A model generated the notes under the pieces. The model was given only the letters and a program-made list of their open reading frames with translations. It was not told the DNA's origin and did no database searches. This document shows positions 46,301 to 54,704 of a DNA stretch of 64,000 nucleotides, piece after piece. The position numbers and the translations under genes are program-made. Position 1 is the stretch's first letter. Each line of letters opens with the position of its first letter. The stretch is from Enterococcus mundtii. GTDB lineage: Bacteria > Bacillota > Bacilli > Lactobacillales > Enterococcaceae. The stretch is from contig NZ_PUAP01000017.1 of the NCBI RefSeq assembly GCF_002947535.1, positions 1 to 64,000 of the forward strand, in the 5' to 3' direction.

Positions 46301-48182
46301 CCGTTCCAACTTCAATCGTTGTGTTGCCTTCGATGTAGCCACCGCGACCTGCTGCTGTTGTCCAAATTGCGCCATTATTGAATGAACCACTGACTAATTT
46401 TGAGGTGATGTTACCGAAGACTTTGAACTCTGCCGCAGCTTTGGCTAAATCAGCTCTTTGTTGTGGTGTATACGCATCATAGGTTGTTTCATTTGATGCC
46501 CCAATCCCACTTTTATTGAATTTAACAACGTTATTGCCAGCTCCCCCATTGAAGTCATTGATTCCACCGGCAGAGGGGGTTCCTGCTTTGATCGTATTTG
46601 TGATATTCCCAGTGACCGTACCGGTATAACGATTGCCGCCTTCAAATTCTGCCCGTCCAGCACTGTATAAACTACTATCCAAATTTGTTTCGATTCCGTC
46701 AGTTGAACGATTGGTTCCGATATTTCCTCGAGAGGACCTACCGATGAATCGTTCCCCTGCGCCGTACCAACGACCATAACCGGAAATGTTATTGGTTACT
46801 TTTCCACCAATGTTCCCGTAGATGACACCACCATAATAGGTACTTAATTGAAACCCTGTTGCACTATTTGTAATCCCGATAGTTGTAGATACAGTTCCCG
46901 TAACATTTGCTGTATTTGTCGCACTGGTTCCATTGCCACCACCGTATAAATTCGTGATTCGTCCGCCAGCATTATTGATGATCGTAGAGACGTTTCCATC
47001 AATGGTACCAATATTAGCTCCCCCTGCCAGTGTATTGATCCCACCGTTCGTATTGTTGATGACGATACTCGTGTTCCCTTTCAGTGTGCCACCATTTTGA
47101 TTACCACCATAGATATTCCATGTATAAGAACCTGTCGTATTGATAGTGATCACCGGATTACCTACGACATCTCCTGAATTTGTTCCACCATAAATCGAAA
47201 TACCATTACCATTTGCGCCCCCATTTAAATTCAAGCTGTGGCCATTCATATAGAAGTAAGAGCCGGTATAGCTAATATTTCGTAAAGTAATCGTTGAACC
47301 AAAGTAAGCATTCGCTGTAAAAGCAAGTGTTTTTGCACCAGATGGTACCGTTAAATCTTGTGTGATTGGATCATCTGAATGGCCAGTGATCACTAGTTTA
47401 TTTACTTTATCTTTTAATGAAGCAAACGTAGCGTTAGTTGCATCGACCGTACTTGGAATATTGTTAGCTACTGTAGCAGCTGTTAATGTGACGTTTGATC
47501 CAATATACAGGACATAATCTTGCATATTGCCAGCATGATACAAATCATTTAATGCCGCTTTTACTCCGGCATCTGATGCAGCATATGTCTGGTAAGCTTG
47601 CGTGCTATCTGTGGGATTTGGTACAACAAGTACTTTCGTCTTATCCGCTGTAGCAATCGTATCTTTGATCGACGCATCTGTACTTTTCAAAGCACGTAAT
47701 ACTTGTTGTTTGAATACTGCTTTTAGTTGTAGATCCTTCGTCACTGTTAATTGGCTGAGTTCTTCATTCGTATAAAGTTTGCCTTCAACTTCCCAACCGC
47801 TCAATGATTGCTCAACCGCAAAACTCGGGATATCACTGCTTGCTAATTTTTCATTTTCCTTAACTATTGCTTCTTTAACTTCCGCTCCTGATTCGAATAA
47901 ATGAGTGCTATCTGTCATAAAAGTCAAAGTAAAGCTTTTTTCTTCAGCCGTCGATTCTTGAGTCTCTGACTGTTTCACCTCCTCTTTTACTGCTTCTGTT
48001 GTCTGTGTGACTGTCTCTTCACTTTGCACGGCTTGATCAGTCGACTCTTCTGTTTGAGTTGTGGGTGATAGAGTGACTAGGTCATTTTCAGCGTCCACTG
48101 CCTGTACGACGGTTGACAATGGAGAAGTTATCCCTGAAAAAAGAAGCATTGCGGCAACACACATAACAATATTTTTTTTCAT
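43347..48182 (-). CDS. Giant WxL-domain protein with beta-helical repeat region
   Basis: This 1611-residue protein has a signal peptide (to about 29) and a Thr/Glu/Gln-rich stretch (30-90). A Listeria-Bacteroides-type repeat follows (about 90-165: FTLTFMTDS...LSGWEVEGKLY...LQLKAVFKQ). A long region (about 190-1080) of 20- to 30-residue turns, rich in Gly, Asn, Thr and Ile (IYGGTNSGDVVGNP, LYGGGNG, GNVSTIINNAGG), reads as a right-handed beta-helix. Beta-sandwich modules follow, and a C-terminal WxL domain (about 1480-1611) has SWQLTV and SWSLVAAPGNP. It is the first gene of the WxL operon and the likely adhesin whose stalk reaches outside the wall. No Cys-based crosslinks are seen. The ligand is unknown. 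Confidence 0.9.
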   Translation of the reverse strand: MKKNIVMCVAAMLLFSGITSPLSTVVQAVDAENDLVTLSPTTQTEESTDQAVQSEETVTQTTEAVKEEVKQSETQESTAEEKSFTLTFMTDSTHLFESGAEVKEAIVKENEKLASSDIPSFAVEQSLSGWEVEGKLYTNEELSQLTVTKDLQLKAVFKQQVLRALKSTDASIKDTIATADKTKVLVVPNPTDSTQAYQTYAASDAGVKAALNDLYHAGNMQDYVLYIGSNVTLTAATVANNIPSTVDATNATFASLKDKVNKLVITGHSDDPITQDLTVPSGAKTLAFTANAYFGSTITLRNISYTGSYFYMNGHSLNLNGGANGNGISIYGGTNSGDVVGNPVITINTTGSYTWNIYGGNQNGGTLKGNTSIVINNTNGGINTLAGGANIGTIDGNVSTIINNAGGRITNLYGGGNGTSATNTANVTGTVSTTIGITNSATGFQLSTYYGGVIYGNIGGKVTNNISGYGRWYGAGERFIGRSSRGNIGTNRSTDGIETNLDSSLYSAGRAEFEGGNRYTGTVTGNITNTIKAGTPSAGGINDFNGGAGNNVVKFNKSGIGASNETTYDAYTPQQRADLAKAAAEFKVFGNITSKLVSGSFNNGAIWTTAAGRGGYIEGNTTIEVGTANADGSIGGAGFAYSGSMPTDLAYSTTKKNRGEASVWDIVGGGGYPASNDTWDIYIKGDTQTILNNTVARWTYGGSYSGVIEGNSSNILNGGIADTLEGTGYAGTRVYGNGQTIVNDGQVDWFLSGGGWDDKKIVGNVGVTVYEGVINASMGASYGASAGHTVTGNSDNRIYGGNFSGTPRTGSNGFSGGITNYGSLLGNASLLIDLRNYDGEFKLPGNTYITGGRPYGQNTNLGTNTDNTITLNIFTKPGVDSLNGASIYGDGGSNAAYTKNGSIQMNIQAEGSSIGNLYATQYSNISSGKILRNVTANVQGAVSINGLSGGAASDNFTNTIASASTNKVVFNFGENVDGTNNYQTDPVNLTGLGIVNFTELNVTNGLKLMANGGNIKNGLSATAANHATTYHSFGNIHLSKNAGIGVSTSSNLISAAKLTIEDEATLETIPGTGKVNISDVEFPDPTKDELVWIKSTTGDSAMQVDSTGTWFGANKAYQVLTINPTIANATKLTPLNFRGTEKATGKSFIGDNDVSKSGSGYGIAIPGSVIDYEVEDPGIAQGEGSIFHNVSEVKEGNAPLVLDAWGTETAGTKVQKGRLVIPSGKGITPKLSFEPETQTTGSWLYHAEIISTKNGDTPTTIAEQKDSSTIDWQSPDSEYSYEVKVKYSNAAELSARNVIISEKEAQDLVDKQSILSLMEAEGRPFFTDSITADVMDEIKQPLAADEVSRKHVIDYKVGTTGNEKEQQANLIVVKNEATISTDRSFAVYAKDIRMSLSDANALTSQQELNQRTLAQVILADGSGNQVPTLTDATFSAIKDTTEAEVLKNVSTTYSYQLNGITTEKIINVAITGTLELKEVPNAMNFETQKVKTTTQTYWPLIEGNLIVKDTRGSERDSWQLTVTEKQPLTSGTTQLSNALSFTDGTKNTVLGPNAVIVEEKTLTTNGEYLVNQEWGQANNKGIKLTVPPEKQKVGSYQGTLSWSLVAAPGNP

Positions 48183-48739
48183 CTTATCTTCCCTTCTGCT
48201 TCATACAACAAAATTAACTGATTGATAATTATTATTGCTTGCTTGATTCTTTTTGTATTGTATAATGTTAAATCCAGTTATTTTTAAAAAAAATTTCTCA
48301 TTTACTGAAAAAGGATTAATTTTTTTCAGAGCATATCATTTGACTTTTAAAAATAACAAGTGATTTTATAAATTCAATTAAAAGTAAAAAAAGCTGTTAT
48401 ATCAACGTTAATCATGAGGCGCTAATTCGCTTTATCTCCCATTTTCTTCTTATTTAATTTTATAGCATGAAAAACGAATAAAATTTTCATGAATTATAAT
48501 GTAGTAAAGAACCAGCTATTTTTTTAACAGCTATTTTTTTCAAGTACTTTTTGTTGTTTTTTATTTCGAGATTGACATGATAATCTTACTTCTTTTGGTT
48601 TATTCTCATAAAATCACCATACTCGCTTTACTAAGAAGCTAGTGATTTTCTTCAATACGCATAATGATCACAGTCAAATTTCTTTCGTCAACTTTCTTTA
48701 ATTGATTTTTTTCGCCAATGATCATGCGTAATCTCTTCA

Positions 48740-48870
48740 AAAATGAATACATACTATTTCCGAACACCATTTTCATAAATAAGCCACCATTCATAAAAAT
48801 TTGCAAAATACAATTTTTCATGAATGATGGCTTATTTCGTTTGGACACTTCAGCTCCGACCTTATAAGAT
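48740..48870. repeat. Interspersed palindromic repeat, copy 3
   Basis: Arms at 48777-48802 and 48811-48837 pair over about 25 bases with one bulge. The right flank (TTTCGTTTGGACACTTCAGC, then TCCGACC) matches the other copies. An open frame that spans it (48639-48848 minus) is a by-product of the palindrome. Confidence 0.75.
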
Positions 48871-49045
48871 CAATTTTAGATTCCACTATTTTCTACTCAA
48901 ACCTCTGTAACAAAAATTTTATCTACATGTCTCAACAAGATTAGCTACCATTCTAAACAAACGTCTATCATTGATAGACGGCAGCGCAACTATGCGTGAC
49001 CGTAACCCCAACTACACTCACTAATAATCATTTCTTCGATTAAAT

Positions 49046-49167
49046 CTATTTAGAGTAACTGTGACAATCCATCATTCCCGCTTTTATTGAATCAACGATT
49101 TCCTGAATACTCTTAAGATCATATCCTCTAAGAGCATCTCCCCCCTGGATTGCTTCAATTTATCCAT
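49046..49167 (-). pseudogene. Possible decayed double-glycine leader peptide gene
   Basis: AGGGAGGCGAAGG precedes ATG 49167, which begins MDKLKQS. One base off in frame, the sequence reads IEAIQGGDALRGYDLKSIQE, then IVDSIKAGMMDCHSYSK and a stop at 49046. A leader ending Ile-x-Gly-Gly before a short Cys-containing core is the pattern of bacteriocin and RiPP precursors. The frame is broken next to a run of six G. The signal is weak and no processing genes are nearby. Confidence 0.25.
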
Positions 49168-49498
49168 CCTTCGCCTCCCTATCCCGTTGCAAGTAAAGAC
49201 ATGAGACAAATAATAAAGTTGATTCAATGTTTGATCGTATTTGCTATATCAATGGTTTATGGTTATTTAGCGTTTTTAAATCAAGCATTTTGATCCTTCA
49301 TTGAATCATAGATTTTCTTCATCCAACATAACAATAGCTGGCAACGGGTAATAATAGATTGCTTTTACACAATCGCTCAAACATATTGTATAACGCTTGT
49401 TTCTGTTATATTTAAATATAATTTATCTTTTTTTGAAAAATCATTTAAATATAACTTATGAAAACGCTTGACTTTTGTAGTAGCGCAAATAAAAAAAT

Positions 49499-49529
49499 AG
49501 ATTAGGCATTTAAAATACCTAATCTATCA
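49499..49529 (-). terminator. Terminator of mgtA
   Basis: TAGATTAGG(C/T)ATTT arms pair over 14 bases with a very small loop and a run of seven U on the minus strand. It lies about 145 bases past the mgtA stop. Confidence 0.8.
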
Positions 49530-49672
49530 GCTTTTGAGTATTGAGGTTACTATGCAATGCTTCGCAAAAATTTTATAGAATAAGCGAGTCAATCAAATGA
49601 ATAGCGATTTTTTATTGCCCCTACCTAAAAACTTCGCAAACTTTCTGTACAAAATCCATAAAAGACTTTCTT

Positions 49673-52321
49673 CTATAGTAATTCTCCAAATTTATTGATA
49701 TAGATTTTTTTCATGAATGTAACTAATCCTAAATAAGCGGTAACTGTCACGATCAACCAAATCCAATAGTTACCTGGTAATGGTAACAAACCTAATTCTT
49801 TACCAAAATTAGTAAACGGAAGAACAGAACCTACTAGAATACCTAATGACGTAATTGAAAACATAATAAAAGTGGCATTGCTTTGCAAGAAAGGCACTTT
49901 AGGTGTCCGTAACGCATGTAACACTAAGGTTTGCGTCCATAAAGATTCAACAAACCAACCAGCATGGAACAATGCAATAAATAGAACTTGTTGCGAGCCA
50001 GTCAACGTATGGTAACTTCCACCAACTACTGCCGGGCAAATCACAAAGTACATCAATAGATAGGTCGTGATGTCAAAAACGGAACTCGTCGGTCCGAAGT
50101 ACACCATAAATTTGCCAATACTTGATGCTTCCCATTTTTTTGGTTCATGCAAATATTCTTTATCCATTCTATCCCATGGTAATGAAATACAAGACACATC
50201 ATAAATCAAATTCAAAAATAGGATCTGTAACGGTAGCATAGGTAAAAATGGAAGGAATGTACTAGCTACCAAGACAGAAAACATATTTCCGAAATTTGAA
50301 CTAGCTGTCGCTTTGATGTATTTCATAATATTCCCGAAAGTCTCTCTACCTGACAGTAATCCTTTTTCTAAAATCATCAAATCTTTTTCTAACAAGATAA
50401 CATCCGCTGATTCTTTCGCAATATCTACTGCTGTATCTACTGAAATACCGATATCTGCCACTTTCATTGCTGGTGCATCATTGATACCATCGCCTAAGAA
50501 TCCTACTGTATGGCCATTATTACGTAAAGCTGTGGTTAAACGTGCTTTTTGTTGCGGATTCAATTTGACAAAGACATCATGTGCCTCAGCAACTTTTCCT
50601 AATTCCTTATCAGACATCTCAGCGATTTTCTCGCCAGTAATTAGTTCATTGATTTGTAACCCCACTTGTCGACAAACAGAGCGTGTAACTAATTCATTGT
50701 CACCGGTCAATACTTTTATGGCAACACCGTGATCTTTCAAAGCTTTCAAGGCTTGTTTCGTTGTTTCTTTTGGTGGATCAAGGAAAGCAAGGTAGCCAAT
50801 CAAGACCATTTCTGACTCGTCTTTCACTGAAAATTCCCCAACGACACTTGGGTTCGTTTTTTGTGCGACACCAATCACACGCAAGCCATCTTCATTTAAT
50901 TCTTTCACTTTTGCCAAAACGGTTTCTCTTTGTTCAGCAGTCAATGGTTTGACTTCACCACCAAGGTCGATATAAGAAGAGATACTTAACATTTCTTCGA
51001 TTGCACCTTTTGTGATCATTTGCGTTTTTCCAGCTGGATCAGCCACCACGACACTCATTCTTCTGCGTTCAAAGTCAAAGGGGATCTCATCTACCTTTTG
51101 ATAACGGATTTGCTCTGTATCCAATGTCTCAACTGCTTCGTCGATAATGGCAACATCCAAAAGATTTTTTAAGCCAGTTTGGTAGTAACTATTCAAGTAG
51201 GCGTGGCGCAGTACTCGGTCATTTTCATTTCCTTCACAATCCATGTGGTATTCTAAAATAATCTTATCTTGAGTCAATGTACCTGTTTTATCTGTACAAA
51301 GAACATCGATCGCACCAAAATTTTGAATGGCATTCAGATTTTTGATGACTGTTCCTTTTTTCGCCATGGCACTGGCACCTTTGACAAGATTTGTCGTAAC
51401 GATCATAGGTAACATTTCTGGTGTCAATCCAACCGCGACTGATAAGCCAAACAAGAATGCTTCTAACCAGTCTCCTTTTGTAAATCCATTGATCACGATG
51501 ACAGTTGGTGCCATCAATGCCATAAATTTGATCAATAACATTGATGTTTTTTGGATACCTAATTCAAAGCTTGTTTTTATCGGTTTTTGTGACAAGTTTT
51601 GTGCCACATGTCCAAACATCGTGTCGTTGCCAACAGAGATGATGATACCTTCTGCACTACCACTGATCACATTACTTCCCATGAATGCAATATTTTCATA
51701 ACTCGTTTCACTTTGTGTTTTTCCGGAGCACACAGTCGCATGTTTTTCAACGGGATAACTTTCACCAGTCAAAGCTGCTTGTGAGATAAATAAATCTTTA
51801 GCAGAAAGCAATCGCATGTCTGCTGGGATCATATCTCCGGCTGACAAACGAACTTGATCGCCACAAACGATCTCTTCCATAGGAATTTCTTTGTATCCAC
51901 CATCACGTTTAACAGCAGCTGTTACTTTTACCAATGATTTTAACTTTTCAGCAGCTTGGTTCGAACGTACGGATTGGATCAAGGTCATCGTGCCACTGAC
52001 TAACACCATAGCAAAAATGATGATTACACCAAACAGATCTTTATCTGCTGGAGCGGCTAATAAATACTCGGTGATAAAAGAAATAATTCCTAAAGCAATC
52101 AATACTAATGTAAAAGGGGTGATAAACGCCTTGATCACTTCTACAATAAACGGCGTTTTCTTTCCATATGAAATACTGTTATTTCCATAAGCTTCTCTTA
52201 AATTTTCAACTTGTTCTGAAGACAAGCCTTTTTGTGTTGTTTGAAATAAGTCAAATAACTGTTGCTTGTTTTTACTAGCAAAACCAGCATAGACTTTTTT
52301 TGTTTCTTTCTTTTTTTCCAT
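49673..52321 (-). CDS. mgtA: Magnesium-transporting P-type ATPase
   Basis: This 882-residue P3B-type ATPase has ten membrane segments. [11 protein letters not shown] is the actuator motif, [16 protein letters not shown] has the phosphorylated Asp, and [16 protein letters not shown] and [23 protein letters not shown] are the P- and hinge-domain motifs. It moves Mg2+ into the cell. The start at 52321 (MEKKKETKK) follows AAAGGAGG. The M-box riboswitch and a 33-codon ORF lie upstream, so expression should rise when Mg2+ is low. Length and motifs are complete. Confidence 0.95.
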   Translation of the reverse strand: MEKKKETKKVYAGFASKNKQQLFDLFQTTQKGLSSEQVENLREAYGNNSISYGKKTPFIVEVIKAFITPFTLVLIALGIISFITEYLLAAPADKDLFGVIIIFAMVLVSGTMTLIQSVRSNQAAEKLKSLVKVTAAVKRDGGYKEIPMEEIVCGDQVRLSAGDMIPADMRLLSAKDLFISQAALTGESYPVEKHATVCSGKTQSETSYENIAFMGSNVISGSAEGIIISVGNDTMFGHVAQNLSQKPIKTSFELGIQKTSMLLIKFMALMAPTVIVINGFTKGDWLEAFLFGLSVAVGLTPEMLPMIVTTNLVKGASAMAKKGTVIKNLNAIQNFGAIDVLCTDKTGTLTQDKIILEYHMDCEGNENDRVLRHAYLNSYYQTGLKNLLDVAIIDEAVETLDTEQIRYQKVDEIPFDFERRRMSVVVADPAGKTQMITKGAIEEMLSISSYIDLGGEVKPLTAEQRETVLAKVKELNEDGLRVIGVAQKTNPSVVGEFSVKDESEMVLIGYLAFLDPPKETTKQALKALKDHGVAIKVLTGDNELVTRSVCRQVGLQINELITGEKIAEMSDKELGKVAEAHDVFVKLNPQQKARLTTALRNNGHTVGFLGDGINDAPAMKVADIGISVDTAVDIAKESADVILLEKDLMILEKGLLSGRETFGNIMKYIKATASSNFGNMFSVLVASTFLPFLPMLPLQILFLNLIYDVSCISLPWDRMDKEYLHEPKKWEASSIGKFMVYFGPTSSVFDITTYLLMYFVICPAVVGGSYHTLTGSQQVLFIALFHAGWFVESLWTQTLVLHALRTPKVPFLQSNATFIMFSITSLGILVGSVLPFTNFGKELGLLPLPGNYWIWLIVTVTAYLGLVTFMKKIYINKFGELL

Positions 52322-52384
52322 CTCGTGTTCCTCCTTTGATCTTATCAAGCACACACTATATCTGCTGTGCGCTTGATCGTTTAT

Positions 52385-52486
52385 CTAATCAACGGAGACA
52401 GAGTGTTTTAAAGGCGCTGAGAACAGATAGATAATAGTCTCAACAGACCAACGCTTTGTCTCCTTGTACACCGGACTTTCATCCAT
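52385..52486 (-). CDS. Small ORF (33 aa) between the M-box terminator and mgtA
   Basis: ATG 52486 follows AAAGGAG with a 10-base gap and encodes MDESPVYKETKRWSVETIIY, then LFSAPLKHSVSVD. The middle (SVETIIYLFSAPL) is weakly hydrophobic. It ends 63 bases before the mgtA ATG, and a hairpin (about 52344-52377) lies between them. It is transcribed only when the M-box terminator is bypassed. It might be a leader peptide of the mgtL kind or a small MgtS/MgtR-like partner. I do not recognise it. Confidence 0.45.
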   Translation of the reverse strand: MDESPVYKETKRWSVETIIYLFSAPLKHSVSVD

Positions 52487-52604
52487 TTGTTCTCATCTCC
52501 TTTCGTTTACTTACATTACTTTCTTGCCCTATTACTGGATACTTCAACTTCCCAACTTGATCACCCTCCAACACTTTTTATTTTGAAAAACAGATCGGTG
52601 ACAA

Positions 52605-52857
52605 ACAAAAAACCTTTCGCCAAAACTCAGCGAAAGGTCAAAAAAGTGCACAAAAAAAAGCATGGATGATCTACTCGTTGAGTTTTGGCACTATACAACG
52701 TAAAAAGCAAAAGAGCTTTTAGCTACCTTATGAAAAGCCTTATCTCGACAATTCCTGTTCTACCCATTGGCGTCTCTCGACATTTTTGGGCAGTAGCCTA
52801 TGTTTGTATAGGAGCCTCACCTAACAAATCTTATTCAGTTTTTCCTCACCTAATGTA
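52605..52857 (-). promoter_or_regulatory. M-box (ykoK) magnesium riboswitch with terminator
   Basis: From 52824 leftward the minus strand reads GTTAGGTGAGGCTCC, then ACATAGGCTACTGCCCAAAA, GTCGAGAGACGCCAATGGG and GATAAGGCTTTTCATAAGG, the M-box core. The terminator stem ACCTTTCGC / GCGAAAGGT (52630-52638 and 52612-52620) ends in six U. Its loop can pair with the leader segment TGAGTTTTGGC-complement at 52679-52689 (11 bases) as antiterminator. High Mg2+ is expected to favour termination. Confidence 0.93.
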
Positions 52858-52880
52858 ACAACTATTTGCTGGAATGTCAA
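52852..52880 (-). promoter_or_regulatory. Sigma-A promoter of the M-box/mgtA transcript
   Basis: TTGACA (52880-52875) and TACATT (52857-52852) are 17 bases apart on the minus strand. It is divergent from and nearly back-to-back with the ndk promoter. Confidence 0.75.
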
Positions 52881-52919
52881 ACATATTTTCAAAAAAAATT
52901 GAAAGCACATGAGATTCGT

Positions 52920-52948
52920 TTGTCATGCCTTCTTTCTCTAGGTATAAT
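52920..52948 (+). promoter_or_regulatory. Sigma-A promoter of ndk
   Basis: TTGTCA (52920-52925) and TATAAT (52943-52948) are 17 bases apart, 32 bases before the ndk ATG. Confidence 0.8.
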
Positions 52949-52979
52949 AAATATATCACAACAGATCGGAGTGAAAGAT

Positions 52980-53414
52980 ATGGAACGTACACTTGTTATT
53001 ATCAAACCTGATGGGGTAAGACGTCATCTGATTGGCCGAATCATCCAGCGATTTGAAGAAAAAGGATTCGCAATAGCTGAAATGAAATTCGCGACGATGA
53101 CTGAAAAATTAGCAAAAGAACACTACCAACATTTATCTGGTCGAAGCTTTTTCGATGACTTGATCGACTATATGACTTCTGGTCCAGTCGTCTATCTGGT
53201 ACTAACAGGTGAAGATGTGATCGATCTCGTACGCAAAATGGTCGGTGCAACAAAAGCAGCAGATGCCGTTCCTGGAACGATCCGAGGCGACTTTGCCTTA
53301 CCTGGTACAGAAAATATCATCCATGCTTCAGATTCACGAGATGCAGCCAATACTGAGATCAACCGTTTCTTTCCACCATTCGATACGAAAAAAGTAGAAG
53401 ATGCGAAGAAATGA
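52980..53414 (+). CDS. ndk: Nucleoside diphosphate kinase
   Basis: This 144-residue enzyme starts MERTLVIIKPDGVRRHLIGRII, the invariant Ndk N-terminus. The active-site His lies in ENIIHASDSRDAANTEI, and GTIRGDFAL is the nucleotide loop. It balances NTP and dNTP pools by transferring the gamma phosphate. The ATG at 52980 follows CGGAGTGA; a longer in-frame opening upstream is not likely translated because the promoter lies within it. It is monocistronic. Confidence 0.96.
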   Translation: MERTLVIIKPDGVRRHLIGRIIQRFEEKGFAIAEMKFATMTEKLAKEHYQHLSGRSFFDDLIDYMTSGPVVYLVLTGEDVIDLVRKMVGATKAADAVPGTIRGDFALPGTENIIHASDSRDAANTEINRFFPPFDTKKVEDAKK

Positions 53415-53488
53415 TTTTTTGTCAGTAACTGCTTGATTCCATAAAATCTTAATCATTTTCATTCATTTTCCAGTCCTTCTGATAGAGG

Positions 53489-53576
53489 TCATACTCCACA
53501 CGTTTAGTGAGAGTATTGACTTAATACTAGAGGTACTGGTTTTCCTTTTGTATTAAGTCAAATACCCACTAAATAG
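53489..53576. terminator. Long hairpin between convergent ndk and the Rgg-like gene
   Basis: The arms 53501-53527 and 53550-53576 pair imperfectly over about 27 bases (GTATTGACTTAATAC / GTATTAAGTCAAATAC core). Probably it ends transcripts from both sides. Confidence 0.5.
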
Positions 53577-53593
53577 CCACTCTAACCAAATCT

Positions 53594-54460
53594 CTAGCGT
53601 TGTGCTTGGATAGACAATAGTTTTTCTTCTAACTCATCTCGCTCTTCTTTGCCTAAGGTATACTCGATCACTGCAAATAATGACTCAAACTCCTCTTTTT
53701 GGATTGGTTCTCCTAATGCTGTGGCGATCAACCGACGATAATAATCGGACATCAAACTCTCATAAATGACTGCCGTCTTCGACTTCAAACCTAGACAACG
53801 ATACATATCTTCATTGATACTTCGTGCTTTTTTATATCTTTTTTTGTCAATATAATAGACAGTTAAATTTTTCAAAAAAAGAAATAAACATTGATCATAA
53901 CCAGATTTCATTGCTTTACGCATTCTTTTTTTGATTTTCAAGTAATTGTTTTCGATAAAGGAATCACTGAAAATAAACGGAAATTCTGCCAACAAGTCTA
54001 GTTCATATCGACCAAATTCTTTCATTTTCATAAAGTAATCTTCGATCATTCGTATCTCATATCCTAGAAATTCCAATTGGATATCTGGCTTCACACTTGA
54101 TTTCCAATACATATGTATATTCAGTACGAGATAATAAAGATCGGACGTTCGCTTGAATTGCTTACGATTGTCGGCGATTTCTTTGTAGGGATCAAAATCC
54201 TCCTCCTGTACTTTATTCAAAAGATTTCGTGTTTTTCTCGTTTTTCGTGGTTCTTCCACTTGATTTCGTAGCGATTCGTATTCAGTAAGTGTGATATTCA
54301 ATCGATCAAGAAATGCCATCAGTGTTAAAAAAGAAATTTTTTTGATCGTACGATTCTCGATCCCCACAAGCGAAGTTTTTGAACAGATCCCCTCTGCCAA
54401 TTGTGACTGTGTCAACTTGCGACTTACCCTTAATTTTTTGATCAATTCTCCATCGTGCAT
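53594..54460 (-). CDS. Rgg/MutR-like helix-turn-helix regulator
   Basis: This 288-residue protein has an N-terminal XRE-type HTH (residues about 4-60: GELIKKLRVSRKLTQSQLAEGICSKTSLVGIENR). A fully helical C-terminal domain of about 210 residues with repeats like TPR follows (VKPDIQLEFLGYEIRMIEDYFM, YDQCLFLFLKNLTVYYIDKKRYKKARSI). This is the layout of Rgg, PlcR and PrgX peptide-responsive regulators. No small peptide gene of the SHP kind was seen next to it. Targets are unknown. It stands alone downstream of ltaS. Confidence 0.8.
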   Translation of the reverse strand: MHDGELIKKLRVSRKLTQSQLAEGICSKTSLVGIENRTIKKISFLTLMAFLDRLNITLTEYESLRNQVEEPRKTRKTRNLLNKVQEEDFDPYKEIADNRKQFKRTSDLYYLVLNIHMYWKSSVKPDIQLEFLGYEIRMIEDYFMKMKEFGRYELDLLAEFPFIFSDSFIENNYLKIKKRMRKAMKSGYDQCLFLFLKNLTVYYIDKKRYKKARSINEDMYRCLGLKSKTAVIYESLMSDYYRRLIATALGEPIQKEEFESLFAVIEYTLGKEERDELEEKLLSIQAQR

Positions 54461-54602
54461 AATATGCCTCCTTTAGTGTGTGCATTTTCCAATAAGATCC
54501 TCTTCGTCAGAGCAACAACCGAAAAAGAGAAATAACTATCGAAATATTTATTGCATTCACTAATTAAGTACGCATAAATAAAAAAAATATTTGAAGAACA
54601 AT

Positions 54603-54642
54603 AAAAAAACTTCTAAAAAGTGAAATTACAACTTTTTAGAAG
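54603..54642 (-). terminator. Terminator of ltaS
   Basis: A 12-bp perfect stem (54610-54621 / 54631-54642) with a 9-base loop is followed by seven U on the minus strand. Confidence 0.85.
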
Positions 54643-54704
54643 TTTAGTAAGGTTGTGAAAGAAGCGTTCAGCTAGCTTGATCCTTCACCGACATCTAGCC
54701 ATGT

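Larger units (their letters stand above)
48183..49672. other. Long gene-poor stretch upstream of the WxL operon
   Basis: This 1.5-kb gap holds the leader of the giant WxL gene (48183-48300), repeat copy 3 (48740-48870) and the mgtA terminator (49499-49529). Between 49040 and 49300 it holds a possible decayed double-glycine peptide gene on the minus strand and a 30-codon hydrophobic frame on the plus strand. An inverted repeat of GTTATATTTAAAT type lies at 49406-49455. No conventional gene was found. Confidence 0.5.

Noticed and set aside
48215-48240. Fur/PerR-like operator (TTGATAATTATTATTG) before the giant WxL gene
   Set aside because: Similar strings occur inside a coding region (near 42970) and at 28300; symmetry is poor, so it is probably AT-rich chance.
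48639-48848. Open frame on the minus strand in repeat copy 3
   Set aside because: It lies within the repeat, and the codon pattern and lack of a start site argue against a gene.
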